A program made the translations under genes and the position numbers. Of a DNA stretch of 16,845 nucleotides, positions 4,594-11,833 are shown piece by piece. Origin of the DNA: Anaerovibrio sp. (GTDB lineage Bacteria; Bacillota; Negativicutes; Selenomonadales; Selenomonadaceae); contig JAEDOE010000004.1 of the NCBI GenBank assembly GCA_016302095.1, forward strand, positions 1 to 16,845, read 5' to 3'. Under the pieces are notes generated by a model. The model was not told the origin of the DNA, did no database searches, and was given only the letters and a program-made list of their open reading frames with translations. Numbering within the stretch: position 1 is the first letter of the stretch; every line of letters begins with the position of its first letter.

Positions 4594-6063
4594 TTACAGA
4601 TTTTCCAATGACAAAGCAGCGCGGAACCCGATGTTGTCGTTCCAATCCGACGGCGCATCATTCAGGCTCAGAGCAAAACCAGCACGGCCATTCGCGCCAA
4701 GGACCCAGCTCGCGCCACGTACCGCAGCACGGACACCATGATTCCTAATCCAGAAGCCATCTTTGTACTCATTCGTCTGGGCGTTGCCGGAGAAAGGAAG
4801 CGCCATGCAGGCTAAGTCATTCTCGGTGCGCATGGTTGTCAAATATCCCTGCTGATATGCGTCATTTGCAGGACTTGCATTGCTGAGCTGTGCAGACAAC
4901 TTGGCTACAGCGGTACCTTTGGCATGTAACACTGCAGTACTGCCGTTGATACCGCGCTCAACGGTCAGGGTATTTGATACCACGGCAGTTACCTTCATCT
5001 GCTCATTGCCGGCCTGCAAGGTGTCACCTACTGCAAAGCCGTTATTGCCTGGGCCGTTTACCAGATCAGTGTAAACGATAGCAGTTGCAGATGCGCTCAA
5101 GCCGTCGCTATTGGCAATAGTTGCCGTAGCTCCGCCCGGCGTAATGCAGTATTTCGTGAGCTGATGAACAACTGTATTATCTGCATGTATAGCCGCAGTT
5201 GTGGACAGCTGCCCGCGCACGCAGCTGCTCAGTACAGCTTTGCCATTCCCCTGATAATCAATAGCACCGTATGAGATGATTTCATTCTCAATCTGGATGA
5301 TGCCGGAGCTTGGCCAATTTTCACCGTACTCCATAGAATCCAGCGTGATAGTCGTGTCCTTGGCAGTGATGCCGTCACTGTCGTTGATGCGGGAGCGCTT
5401 TTTGTGGGTATATACGCCATCGGTAATGGTGAAATCCATCCACTCCCATACATTTCCTACGATGTCAAAAACGCCGTCTGCGCTGCCGTTGTGGCTCCAT
5501 GATACAGGGCCGGTTCCAGTAAGGGTACGGCCTGACTGGGTAGGGTCGGCAACAGCAGATTTCTCCCATGTATTTGCATCGCGAATATCATGGCCGTAGT
5601 TGTTATTGCCACGGATGTCATGGCCGAGAAGCTTGGTCAGGTAGCATACAGTTGCCCACTCCTTCATGGTCACCAGATGACAGGCTACACCGTTGATTTT
5701 GCGATTGGCACATGCCTGAATGGCGTTAGGCTGGGTGATATGCGTCCACGGCACCTTGCCCGGCTGGGAGACTGCTACGGCATCAGCGCTGTCTGCTGCT
5801 ACAGTTGGATTATCGCCGATGCCTCTGGCAAAAGGCGTGGCCGACTTATGGCTGCACTGATACTTGTCGATGAAAAATCCGCCCAAATTCAAGTCAGAAG
5901 CCGGGAACTTGCCGTTTTCAAAAGAGCCTGCCGGAATGGTGAACTTAGGGATAAACACCATCTGGCTGATAGAGCCATCATCTGCCACGAAATCAACGGT
6001 GCGCGTCTGTGCGTTAATGCGCTGGCTCAGGGCTGCCAGGGAAAGCTTGGAAATGTTAGTCAT
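4594..6063 (-). CDS. DGR variable protein: FGE/C-type-lectin-fold tail adhesin
   Basis: 489 residues; start supported by GAGG 9 nt upstream. The protein has the formylglycine-generating-enzyme (SUMF1) type of C-type lectin fold: GGFFIDKYQCS at 61-71, LVTMKEWATVC at 130-140, GVFDIVGNVWEWMD at 197-210, RGASW at 449-453 and GFR at 479-481. Between about 215 and 400 lies an inserted segment with two related beta-rich repeats (around 254-301 and 343-389; each has a VxRG motif followed by H-A and a hydrophobic pair). The VR encodes residues about 443-485. Residues changed relative to TR are Val448, Ser452, Val454, Leu455, Ser466, Asp469, Asp473 and Asp476. As the last structural gene of the tail operon it is probably the receptor-binding tip, though no receptor is known. 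Confidence 0.92.
   Translation of the reverse strand: MTNISKLSLAALSQRINAQTRTVDFVADDGSISQMVFIPKFTIPAGSFENGKFPASDLNLGGFFIDKYQCSHKSATPFARGIGDNPTVAADSADAVAVSQPGKVPWTHITQPNAIQACANRKINGVACHLVTMKEWATVCYLTKLLGHDIRGNNNYGHDIRDANTWEKSAVADPTQSGRTLTGTGPVSWSHNGSADGVFDIVGNVWEWMDFTITDGVYTHKKRSRINDSDGITAKDTTITLDSMEYGENWPSSGIIQIENEIISYGAIDYQGNGKAVLSSCVRGQLSTTAAIHADNTVVHQLTKYCITPGGATATIANSDGLSASATAIVYTDLVNGPGNNGFAVGDTLQAGNEQMKVTAVVSNTLTVERGINGSTAVLHAKGTAVAKLSAQLSNASPANDAYQQGYLTTMRTENDLACMALPFSGNAQTNEYKDGFWIRNHGVRAAVRGASWVLGANGRAGFALSLNDAPSDWNDNIGFRAALSLENL
4610..4736 (-). repeat. DGR variable repeat (VR)
   Basis: 127 bp at the 3' end of the variable protein gene, 92% identical to TR. Codon changes from TR to VR are Ile to Val, Asn to Ser, Asp to Val, Asn to Leu, Asn to Ser, and three Asn to Asp. 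The 3' 28 bp (4610-4637) have a single mismatch, at 4614 (TR C, VR T in sense). This GC-rich 3' portion is the likely initiation-of-mutagenic-homology region, with that base marking the IMH versus IMH* difference. Confidence 0.96.
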
Positions 6064-6064
6064 C

Positions 6065-6433
6065 TTATTTTTCCTCCTCAGGTAACGCGAAAATAGTGAT
6101 TACGGCATCATTCAGGTCAGGCGGAACTGCAACGCTCCTGGTCTTCTCCATGCCATTTTCATCAGTGCCATCATAAACCTGCCTGTATGTGCACTCAGGA
6201 ATTTCTGCCATGAACAGCAGCCATTCGTGGGTGCCGTGCTCCATAGAATACGTGCCATCTGCATCAACGAATACGCGGACTGTCTCACCCTGGTGCCGGG
6301 AAAAATCAAAGTCTTTTGCCGCTGCCTTCACGCCAGCTTTAAAGTTGAAACTGTCAACATGCAGCACGGAAGCATTATCATCATCTACGGAAAAATGTGC
6401 ATTGCGCCCATCTGGATTCAAAAACTTGAACAT
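6065..6433 (-). CDS. Small hypothetical tail-region protein
   Basis: 122 residues (MFKFLNPDGRNAHFSVDDDN at the start), acidic, with no signal peptide or membrane span. AAGGAG precedes the ATG. It ends one base before the variable protein start, so the two are probably translated together. Location between a fibre-like gene and the DGR target suggests a chaperone or connector for the adhesin, but that is inference. I do not recognise the family. Confidence 0.75.
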   Translation of the reverse strand: MFKFLNPDGRNAHFSVDDDNASVLHVDSFNFKAGVKAAAKDFDFSRHQGETVRVFVDADGTYSMEHGTHEWLLFMAEIPECTYRQVYDGTDENGMEKTRSVAVPPDLNDAVITIFALPEEEK

Positions 6434-6451
6434 ATATACTCCACTCCTTCA

Positions 6452-6889
6452 TTAATGCGTAATCTGGTAACGGCCTGTCCCGGTAAATCCGCCGGAGTTG
6501 TAAATCGTGAAGCTGTTGGAGGCCTTATCTACATATACATCCCCCAGGTCTCCGCCAGTGTTCTGGCTTGGCGTGATGTTGACGCTGTAGTTTGTGCTGC
6601 CGATATTGTGGGCAATCGTCACCCCGGAGGTGCTGGCGAATTTGAAATCTGCCATAGCCGTCACCTTTTCCACCGCCCGGAACCGGGCATCAATGCTGCC
6701 AGCGCTCCCGGCTGCAGCCGCTACTGCCGCGTTCAGGCTGTCAGTCTGCTTCTTCAGGTACTGAGTGCGGTTCGCCAGCTGGCGGGGCGCGGTATTGACA
6801 GGTCCATCTGGCCCGCCCAGTGCAGGCGTGGTGGTTTCAATCTGAAAAATACCGGTCTCCCAGGTAGCTGATTCATTAAGATTTGCCAT
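6452..6889 (-). CDS. Tail fibre-like protein
   Basis: 145 residues. The N-terminus (MANLNESATWETGIFQIE, then GGPDGPVNTAPRQLANRTQYLKKQTD) resembles the N-terminal part of many phage tail fibre proteins that attach to the baseplate. Residues about 45-75 are Ala-rich and helical, and the C-terminus is a small Gly/Ser/Thr-rich beta segment. It is far shorter than a full fibre, so it may be a short fibre or a connector carrying the next proteins. AGGAG lies just before the ATG. Function rests on sequence look and neighbours. Confidence 0.7.
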   Translation of the reverse strand: MANLNESATWETGIFQIETTTPALGGPDGPVNTAPRQLANRTQYLKKQTDSLNAAVAAAAGSAGSIDARFRAVEKVTAMADFKFASTSGVTIAHNIGSTNYSVNITPSQNTGGDLGDVYVDKASNSFTIYNSGGFTGTGRYQITH

Positions 6890-6904
6890 TTTTCTTCTCT
6901 CCTT

Positions 6905-7348
6905 TTATAAGTAAATTTCCCAGTAGCCGGTAATCTGCAAGTCTGCCTCCTTGCCTATCACGGACTTCCTGACCCTGCGTGAGAACATCGTATTATCGGC
7001 GAAGAACAATCCAAGCTCACGGATGTTCACGCCGTTAGCATTCGATGTGCCGATTACAAAGTTGAATCTTACTTTCGCAGTGCTGTATTCCACGGATTTG
7101 ACCGGGATGTAGACCGGCGAAGTAAGCCCGGTGTCGCCATCTGCTGACGGGCTTGAACCTGTGCCGACTCCTATGCGGTTAATGCATCCGTTATAGCCGC
7201 CGCCCAGCAGCCTGGCCAGCTTGGTGCGCCCGGCTGTAACTATCAGGTTGTGGTCACGCTCAATCTCCTGCAGAATACCATTCCTGTAGATTTTCAGCTC
7301 CACAGCACCGCGCATGACGTCCAGGCACTCCTTTTCCTGCATAATCAT
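6905..7348 (-). CDS. Tail fibre/collar-type protein
   Basis: 147 residues from the ATG at 7348, chosen for the AGGAGG 9 nt upstream; the frame extends upstream inside the gpI gene without such a site. It has a beta-rich look with NLIVTAGRTKLARLLGG near 37-53 and IRELGLFFADNTMFSRR near 110-126. The latter pattern is common in N-terminal or collar domains of phage tail fibre (gpH-like) proteins. It stands right after gpI, where P2-like phages place the fibre gene H. The protein is too short to be a complete fibre, so receptor binding was presumably moved to the downstream variable protein. Confidence 0.65.
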   Translation of the reverse strand: MIMQEKECLDVMRGAVELKIYRNGILQEIERDHNLIVTAGRTKLARLLGGGYNGCINRIGVGTGSSPSADGDTGLTSPVYIPVKSVEYSTAKVRFNFVIGTSNANGVNIRELGLFFADNTMFSRRVRKSVIGKEADLQITGYWEIYL

Positions 7349-7361
7349 ATTTTTATCCCTC

Positions 7362-9122
7362 CTATACTGCATACTTGTACTGGCAAAAGGTCTCTCCGCT
7401 CCGCTTGTACCTGACAGAGCCATCAAAGAACCTTTTTCCGTCATAATGCACATCAGTATTTCTGAGCAGGCAGTGAAAAACTGCCCCATCAAAACTATAG
7501 TTGCCATCATAATGAACAATGGTGCCGCCATCAAAGTCCCAAATGCCATCAAACCAGCGGCCTTCAGTTATGATAATTTCGCTGCCTTCAGCCGGTCCGG
7601 CATCATCGCCAAACGTGCTCCTGCCGTCAAAAAGATTGCTACCGGCAAAAACATTCCCATGCTTCAGCTTTTCCTGCATGGCTGCCGATGCGCCCCAGGC
7701 GACATTTTCAACCGCATCACCATCGAAACAGCTACCGCCTGCAAACGCTGCCGCTCCATCAAACAGCATTTTCGCCATTCTTTCTGAACATATCAGCGAT
7801 GTGCTTTCAACAGCATTTTCCTTGGCGGCAGTTTTCTCTGCAATCGGTGCAAAGCTGAAGTATGTTTCGACTGCATCCGCCGCATCTTCATCAGCTTCAA
7901 ATCTCACGGCAGGCGATGGCACATCGAAATCCCAGCTGCCGCTAAACATTTTTTTGCCATCCAGGCAATCAGGCTGCATAACCTGATCCGTACCGGCAGG
8001 CAAGCCGTCAAAGAACCTTTCGCTGCCGAAATTATATGTGCCGCTGAATGTTTCTGCCCTGCCGAATTTCCAGCCTCCATTAAAGCACCACAGCCTATGC
8101 ATAGGATAGTTTTCCCTGTCTCCGGCAGTGATAGCCATAGCATCAGCTTCGTTTATATCTGCTGTTTCTGAGGCTATTATACAGGCATCTGCGCACAGGC
8201 TTGCATCGTCCAGGTCATTTTGGCCGTATAGCCAGCTGCCATCAAGCAGCCTGCCAGCTCCTGCAAAGTCCAGCACTGTCTCACACTTATCTGATATGCT
8301 CAGCTGTGGGGCAAATACAGCAAAATGGTCTGGTTCAAGGGCATTGAAGAATATTTTGCTGCTGTCGCTGCTCATGGCAAAATTCCAGCTTCCATCAAAG
8401 AAGCCATCCATGAACAGCCGTGGCAGTCTTGTTTTGTCCTCGGCCCCCTCAGCTATGCCATCAAAAAGCCAATGCCCATCAAGGAACCTGCCACCATCAG
8501 CAGGAGCAGGCCTTGGGAAATTCCAGGAGCCATCAAAGCATCGCATCAGCCACGGATAACGTTCCAGTGCGTTGTGGCCAACATCCACGGAGCTGCCCTC
8601 GCCCATCTTCTCTGCATCTTCAAGATGCAGCAGAAACTCAATTTTCTCCAGCCAGGAGCGGGTGTTTTTTACGCTTTCTATCGCCCGGCGCATCCTGTCC
8701 AGGATGGCCTTATCGGTGGTAACATCTTCTGTTACCACTTTGAAATAATAGGGCTGTCCGCCATATTCATACCACTCCTGTACCTTGGACGTATCAAATG
8801 CCGCAGATACAACTTTTTCGATAGCTGCCGGGGTGCCTTTTATGCGATGCCAGGCAATAGACTCCTTGATTAGCCGCCTTTTGGTGTCAATATCCATTCC
8901 CAGCGGTTCATAGAAATCCACATGCCACTGCCATGCCAGCAAATCAATAACCGCCTCGGGCAGTATGTCAATCCTCGGAATGTGCATCGTCTCTACGGCA
9001 GCCTGAGTGACGGCTTGCAGTTCTGCATCTAACGCCTGGGCCGCCGCCGCCACCTTTTTGTCTGCCAGTATGCTGTCAGGCAAAATATCCATCAGGCTCA
9101 GGCTCTGCAAATCCTTAATCAT
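7362..9122 (-). CDS. Phage tail protein I with long FDG-repeat C-terminal extension
   Basis: 586 residues. Residues 1 to about 175 match the P2 gpI family of baseplate proteins (SLMDILPDSIL near the start, LLAWQWHVDFYEP at 61-73, KRRLIKESIAWHRIKGTPAAIE at 81-102), which help attach fibres to the baseplate. From about 195 to 570 the sequence changes to an array of aromatic-Asp-Gly motifs. There are 17 [F/L/M/Y]DG and one FNG, many followed by SW, NF or similar (CFDGSWNF, FFDGSWNF, RLLDGSWLY). P2 gpI is about 176 residues, so this protein is more than three times that size. The extension is acidic and beta-looking; a surface, adhesin or fibre-socket role is possible. Starts within the end of gpJ. 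Confidence 0.9.
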   Translation of the reverse strand: MIKDLQSLSLMDILPDSILADKKVAAAAQALDAELQAVTQAAVETMHIPRIDILPEAVIDLLAWQWHVDFYEPLGMDIDTKRRLIKESIAWHRIKGTPAAIEKVVSAAFDTSKVQEWYEYGGQPYYFKVVTEDVTTDKAILDRMRRAIESVKNTRSWLEKIEFLLHLEDAEKMGEGSSVDVGHNALERYPWLMRCFDGSWNFPRPAPADGGRFLDGHWLFDGIAEGAEDKTRLPRLFMDGFFDGSWNFAMSSDSSKIFFNALEPDHFAVFAPQLSISDKCETVLDFAGAGRLLDGSWLYGQNDLDDASLCADACIIASETADINEADAMAITAGDRENYPMHRLWCFNGGWKFGRAETFSGTYNFGSERFFDGLPAGTDQVMQPDCLDGKKMFSGSWDFDVPSPAVRFEADEDAADAVETYFSFAPIAEKTAAKENAVESTSLICSERMAKMLFDGAAAFAGGSCFDGDAVENVAWGASAAMQEKLKHGNVFAGSNLFDGRSTFGDDAGPAEGSEIIITEGRWFDGIWDFDGGTIVHYDGNYSFDGAVFHCLLRNTDVHYDGKRFFDGSVRYKRSGETFCQYKYAV

Positions 9123-10233
9123 CTTCTAATCCCTCAAACCTTGCCGTCTTGCTCCTAAGCACCGCCACCTGCGGCCTGCGTATTTCAGCGTGTGCAGGCT
9201 TGCGTATTTCCGCCCGCTTTACCCCGGCGCTACGCAGCCGGTAATACAGCTCAGTAGGATTAATATCACGCCCCAGCCGCTGGCACTGCCATTTGACAAA
9301 ATCGTCTATGGCAGCTTCGGCAGATGCCTGTATAGACACCGCCTCTGCCGCATCGGCGCGGTCAATCCAGTAGGACAAATCAATATCGTACTCCACCGCT
9401 GTCGGTGCTGAGACAGTGACCTTGTCCGTAAGGGGGCGTATATCGCGGGCACTGAGTATTTCGCTGACCTGCCTCAGCGTTTCGGCATCCGGGAGCTTGC
9501 CACCCTGCAAGAGAGGCATGACAGCAACCTCCCCAGGGGCGGGACTGTCAACAGCAATGTCAATTATCAGGGGATTTGCCCTTTTGGCATGATACTCATA
9601 ACTGCCAGAAGGGCCTGCCGTGGAAAACTTCTCCGGAGCTTCCTGGATGCGCAGCCTGTAGGCATCATCAGTCTCCCTGTCGCTGCCCCCTGCGCTTCTT
9701 GTCGTATTGGTCACGCCGGAGATAAACGGCACAGGATCTGCCATGTGCACCAGCTCACCGGGAGCGTAATCATTGCCAGCTGCCCCTGTTTCAGTGCATG
9801 CGGCAGTTGCTGCAACGCTGATAACCCCCGGGGCAATAACTGCCATTTCATCAGTAGCGAACATGACTCCGTCCCCTGCCGTTGCCCTGGTTCCAGCCGG
9901 AATAACAGTAGCCGTATCCCGGACTTTATCCAGCGAAAACAGCAGGGTGACTGTGGCGGCAGTTGCTTCCAGCCTGTCCGTTCCCACCAGCACGCCGATG
10001 TGCTCCAGATTATCCCCCGTGGCGTATGCCAGGAGCCCCTGCTTCGCACATTCGTCTATCAATATGCGCTGCTGCACCATGATGGCCTCAACCGCCCTCA
10101 GGAACAGCCGCAGGGGATCTGCCCGGGCCAGCTTGCGCCCCAGCAGTGCCTCAGCCGTTGTTATAATCTGCAAGTCTACAGCTTCAGGATTTGATGCTGC
10201 AAAAGTAATATCTGGCAGTTTTTTAAGTTCCAT
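9115..10233 (-). CDS. Baseplate assembly protein J
   Basis: 372 residues of the P2 gpJ / Mu gp47 family, a main structural part of the baseplate wedge. Typical features are a helical N-terminal part around LRLFLRAVEAIMVQQRILIDECAKQGLLAYATGDNLEHIG (about 42-81, in pieces) and the AGTRATAGDGVMFATD region (about 117-132). GGSDRETDDAYRLRIQEAPEKFSTAGPSGSYEYHAK (about 182-217) is a hallmark of the family. It overlaps the end of gpW by 11 bp and the start of gpI by 8 bp, as usual for the W-J-I block. Confidence 0.95.
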   Translation of the reverse strand: MELKKLPDITFAASNPEAVDLQIITTAEALLGRKLARADPLRLFLRAVEAIMVQQRILIDECAKQGLLAYATGDNLEHIGVLVGTDRLEATAATVTLLFSLDKVRDTATVIPAGTRATAGDGVMFATDEMAVIAPGVISVAATAACTETGAAGNDYAPGELVHMADPVPFISGVTNTTRSAGGSDRETDDAYRLRIQEAPEKFSTAGPSGSYEYHAKRANPLIIDIAVDSPAPGEVAVMPLLQGGKLPDAETLRQVSEILSARDIRPLTDKVTVSAPTAVEYDIDLSYWIDRADAAEAVSIQASAEAAIDDFVKWQCQRLGRDINPTELYYRLRSAGVKRAEIRKPAHAEIRRPQVAVLRSKTARFEGLEDD

Positions 10234-10540
10234 CGATCTTTATCCTCACTTTCGGCACTAAATTTCCTTCCATTTCCTCGCCTTCATAATCCACGGAAAC
10301 CACTTTTGCCCTTGGCTCATAGCGATGTATGGATGATACAATATCGGCAGTCATGGCAGCCTGGGCTGCGGAAATAGGCAGGTCCAGCACTTCGGGATTA
10401 ATCCCCAGTTCCCTGTCCATGGGCACTGTCTTTTTGTATGTAGTCAGGATTGTGCGCACGTTTTGGATGATTTCCTCCAGCTGGCTGGCAGGGGCAAAAT
10501 TAATATCACCATTTTTTGCTGTTATATCTATGCCTTGCAT
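10223..10540 (-). CDS. Baseplate assembly protein W (gp25-like)
   Basis: 105 residues from the ATG at 10540, chosen because AGGAGG lies 7 nt upstream; a GTG at 10546 is too close to that site. It belongs to the P2 gpW / T4 gp25 family of wedge proteins that contact the sheath. The pattern includes NVRTILTTYKKTVPMDRELGIN (about 28-49), the conserved stretch around the MDRELG turn, and a C-terminal beta part with EPRAKVVSVDYEGEE. It is followed by gpJ as in P2. Confidence 0.92.
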   Translation of the reverse strand: MQGIDITAKNGDINFAPASQLEEIIQNVRTILTTYKKTVPMDRELGINPEVLDLPISAAQAAMTADIVSSIHRYEPRAKVVSVDYEGEEMEGNLVPKVRIKIDGT

Positions 10541-10551
10541 GATCACGCCTC

Positions 10552-11076
10552 CTAATTGAAGCCGGGAATGTACTCTTTGAGGGTAACGTCTATCTGTGAG
10601 GTGATAATCCTGCCGTTATTGTCAACTATATCCACAGTTTCACTCACACTATCCACAACCCACAGGTTTTCTCCTATGGTCTTATTGCACAGGACGAAAT
10701 AATTCGCCTCGCCTTTTTCGCAGATTTCCCTGATTTTCTGGGTCTCTTCCTGGGGATTGACGCCCCAGGCAATGGAGAACTGCATTGTGAAGCTCAGCTC
10801 TTCCCCATCCGGCCCAAGAAATTCTAGTATGGGCTTGCCGCCGATGACAACGTGGGAGGCATAGCGTCCCTTGGTGCTTCGCTTCATATCTTTGAATGTC
10901 CTGACTTTGCTGCCGGATACTTCAAAGATGATTTCCCCGAGGCTGCCTATAGGCATGGACAAGCCAAAGGCAGATAGCTTTCCACGCAGGGCAGAAAGCA
11001 GTCCCATACCTGCCTCCTGCAAGCCTTTTTGTACCCTTTTTTCATAGCTGCCTGCTACATTGGATAAAAACGACAT
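10552..11076 (-). CDS. Tail protein U (P2 gpU-like)
   Basis: 174 residues. The region MPIGSLGEIIFEVSGSKVRTFKDMKRSTKGRYASHVVIGGKP (about 41-82) matches the P2 gpU pattern. It is followed by FTMQFSIAWGVNPQEETQKIREICEKGEANYFVLC, and the gpU family has a related beta-helix arrangement there. gpU is a tail completion/terminator-type protein. Unlike P2, where U lies directly after the tape measure, here it sits between PAAR and W. The ribosome site is weak (GGGGG before the start). The protein ends six bases before the gpW frame. Confidence 0.85.
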   Translation of the reverse strand: MSFLSNVAGSYEKRVQKGLQEAGMGLLSALRGKLSAFGLSMPIGSLGEIIFEVSGSKVRTFKDMKRSTKGRYASHVVIGGKPILEFLGPDGEELSFTMQFSIAWGVNPQEETQKIREICEKGEANYFVLCNKTIGENLWVVDSVSETVDIVDNNGRIITSQIDVTLKEYIPGFN

Positions 11077-11079
11077 ATC

Positions 11080-11400
11080 TCAGCCCCCTATAAAAACATT
11101 TCCGCTGCCTGTCGTATGGCTTCCTGACTGGCCGCAGGCCTGGCATGATGTTCCATCACCTATCCGCACAGCCGGGCGGCCATTGATAAAAACAGTACTG
11201 CTGCCACCAGTTGTGACAAAGGTTCCGCCATGGGGGCAGTTGCAGGGTCCCGTGTCGCCTTTTCTGTGTGCCCCCAACCCGTTAATGAACACATCAGGTG
11301 AAACAGTGCCGTTGGTTCCTGTCCTGCCATGGGGGCAGCAGGGTAATCCTAAATTGCAGGTTCCTGCCTCACTGTCTCCCAGTCTTGCTGCCGCCGGCAT
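11080..11400 (-). CDS. PAAR-motif spike-tip protein
   Basis: 106 residues with the repeating PAAR pattern: MPAAARLGDSEAGTC at the start, VFINGLGAHRKGDTGPCNCPHGG (about 42-64), STVFINGRPAVRIGDGTSCQAC, and a C-terminal NVFIGG. PAAR proteins cap the trimeric spike and bind a metal ion; the many Cys and His residues (CCPHG, CNCPHG, CQACG) fit this. A good GGGAGG site precedes the ATG. It lies directly after gpV, the spike it would cap. No C-terminal effector domain is fused. Confidence 0.95.
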   Translation of the reverse strand: MPAAARLGDSEAGTCNLGLPCCPHGRTGTNGTVSPDVFINGLGAHRKGDTGPCNCPHGGTFVTTGGSSTVFINGRPAVRIGDGTSCQACGQSGSHTTGSGNVFIGG

Positions 11401-11413
11401 ATAACTACCTCCC

Positions 11414-11833
11414 TTATGGTTTGTTCAGATGTATTTCTGCACCATTGATTTTGATTTGTCCCATAACCTTGATTGTCAGTGATGAATTGCCGCGGTTGTA
11501 TTCCATAAACGAGCCATCGGCAAAGTCCAGGCGCATAATATCGGGGCTTGCCACCTGGGGTGGATGCTTATCGGTGAAATAGCTGCCCAAAATCCAGCCC
11601 GTGGAAAAATTTGTATCGTTATTTGCAAAGATGCAGACTACCTGGTCGCCTATGTCAGGCACCCAGTAATCTTTATTCGTTCCGCTGAACCTGTGCACGA
11701 TATGCAGCTCCGGGCTGGTGGTATCATCCTTATCATCAAATACCACCCTGGCCGTGCCATTCTCCGGGTATACTGCCGAAACAGTGCCGGTCCTGATCAT
11801 GCCCCTGAGTGCCCTCTCCGTTTCAGTAGCCAT
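11414..11833 (-). CDS. Baseplate assembly protein V (spike)
   Basis: 139 residues of the P2 gpV / Mu gp45 spike family. The N-terminal OB-fold part includes RTGTVSAVYPENGTARVVFDDKDD (about 14-37) and DYWVPDIGDQVVCIFANND (about 55-73). The C-terminal part (MRLDFADGSFMEYNRGNSSLTIKVMGQIKINGAEIHL) is the repeating beta stretch that forms the trimeric needle. It is shorter than P2 gpV, consistent with a separate PAAR tip next door. AGGAGG lies 7 nt before the ATG; the start overlaps the end of gpD. Confidence 0.95.
   Translation of the reverse strand: MATETERALRGMIRTGTVSAVYPENGTARVVFDDKDDTTSPELHIVHRFSGTNKDYWVPDIGDQVVCIFANNDTNFSTGWILGSYFTDKHPPQVASPDIMRLDFADGSFMEYNRGNSSLTIKVMGQIKINGAEIHLNKP

Noticed and set aside
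7349..7552. Extended N-terminus for the fibre/collar-type protein
   Set aside because: The extra residues overlap the end of gpI in another frame; AGGAGG before the ATG at 7348 fixes the start.
7380..8560. Frequent CCATCAAA-like words on the + strand, at first glance a CRISPR-like or interspersed repeat
   Set aside because: On the minus strand they are FDG codons in one long frame; spacing is irregular and there are no constant repeats or spacers.
6065..9122. A second VR for the same TR in the other tail-fibre genes
   Set aside because: I looked for the GC-rich 3' core of TR (GCGCGGAACCC on +) and found it only at 4031-4157 and 4610-4736.
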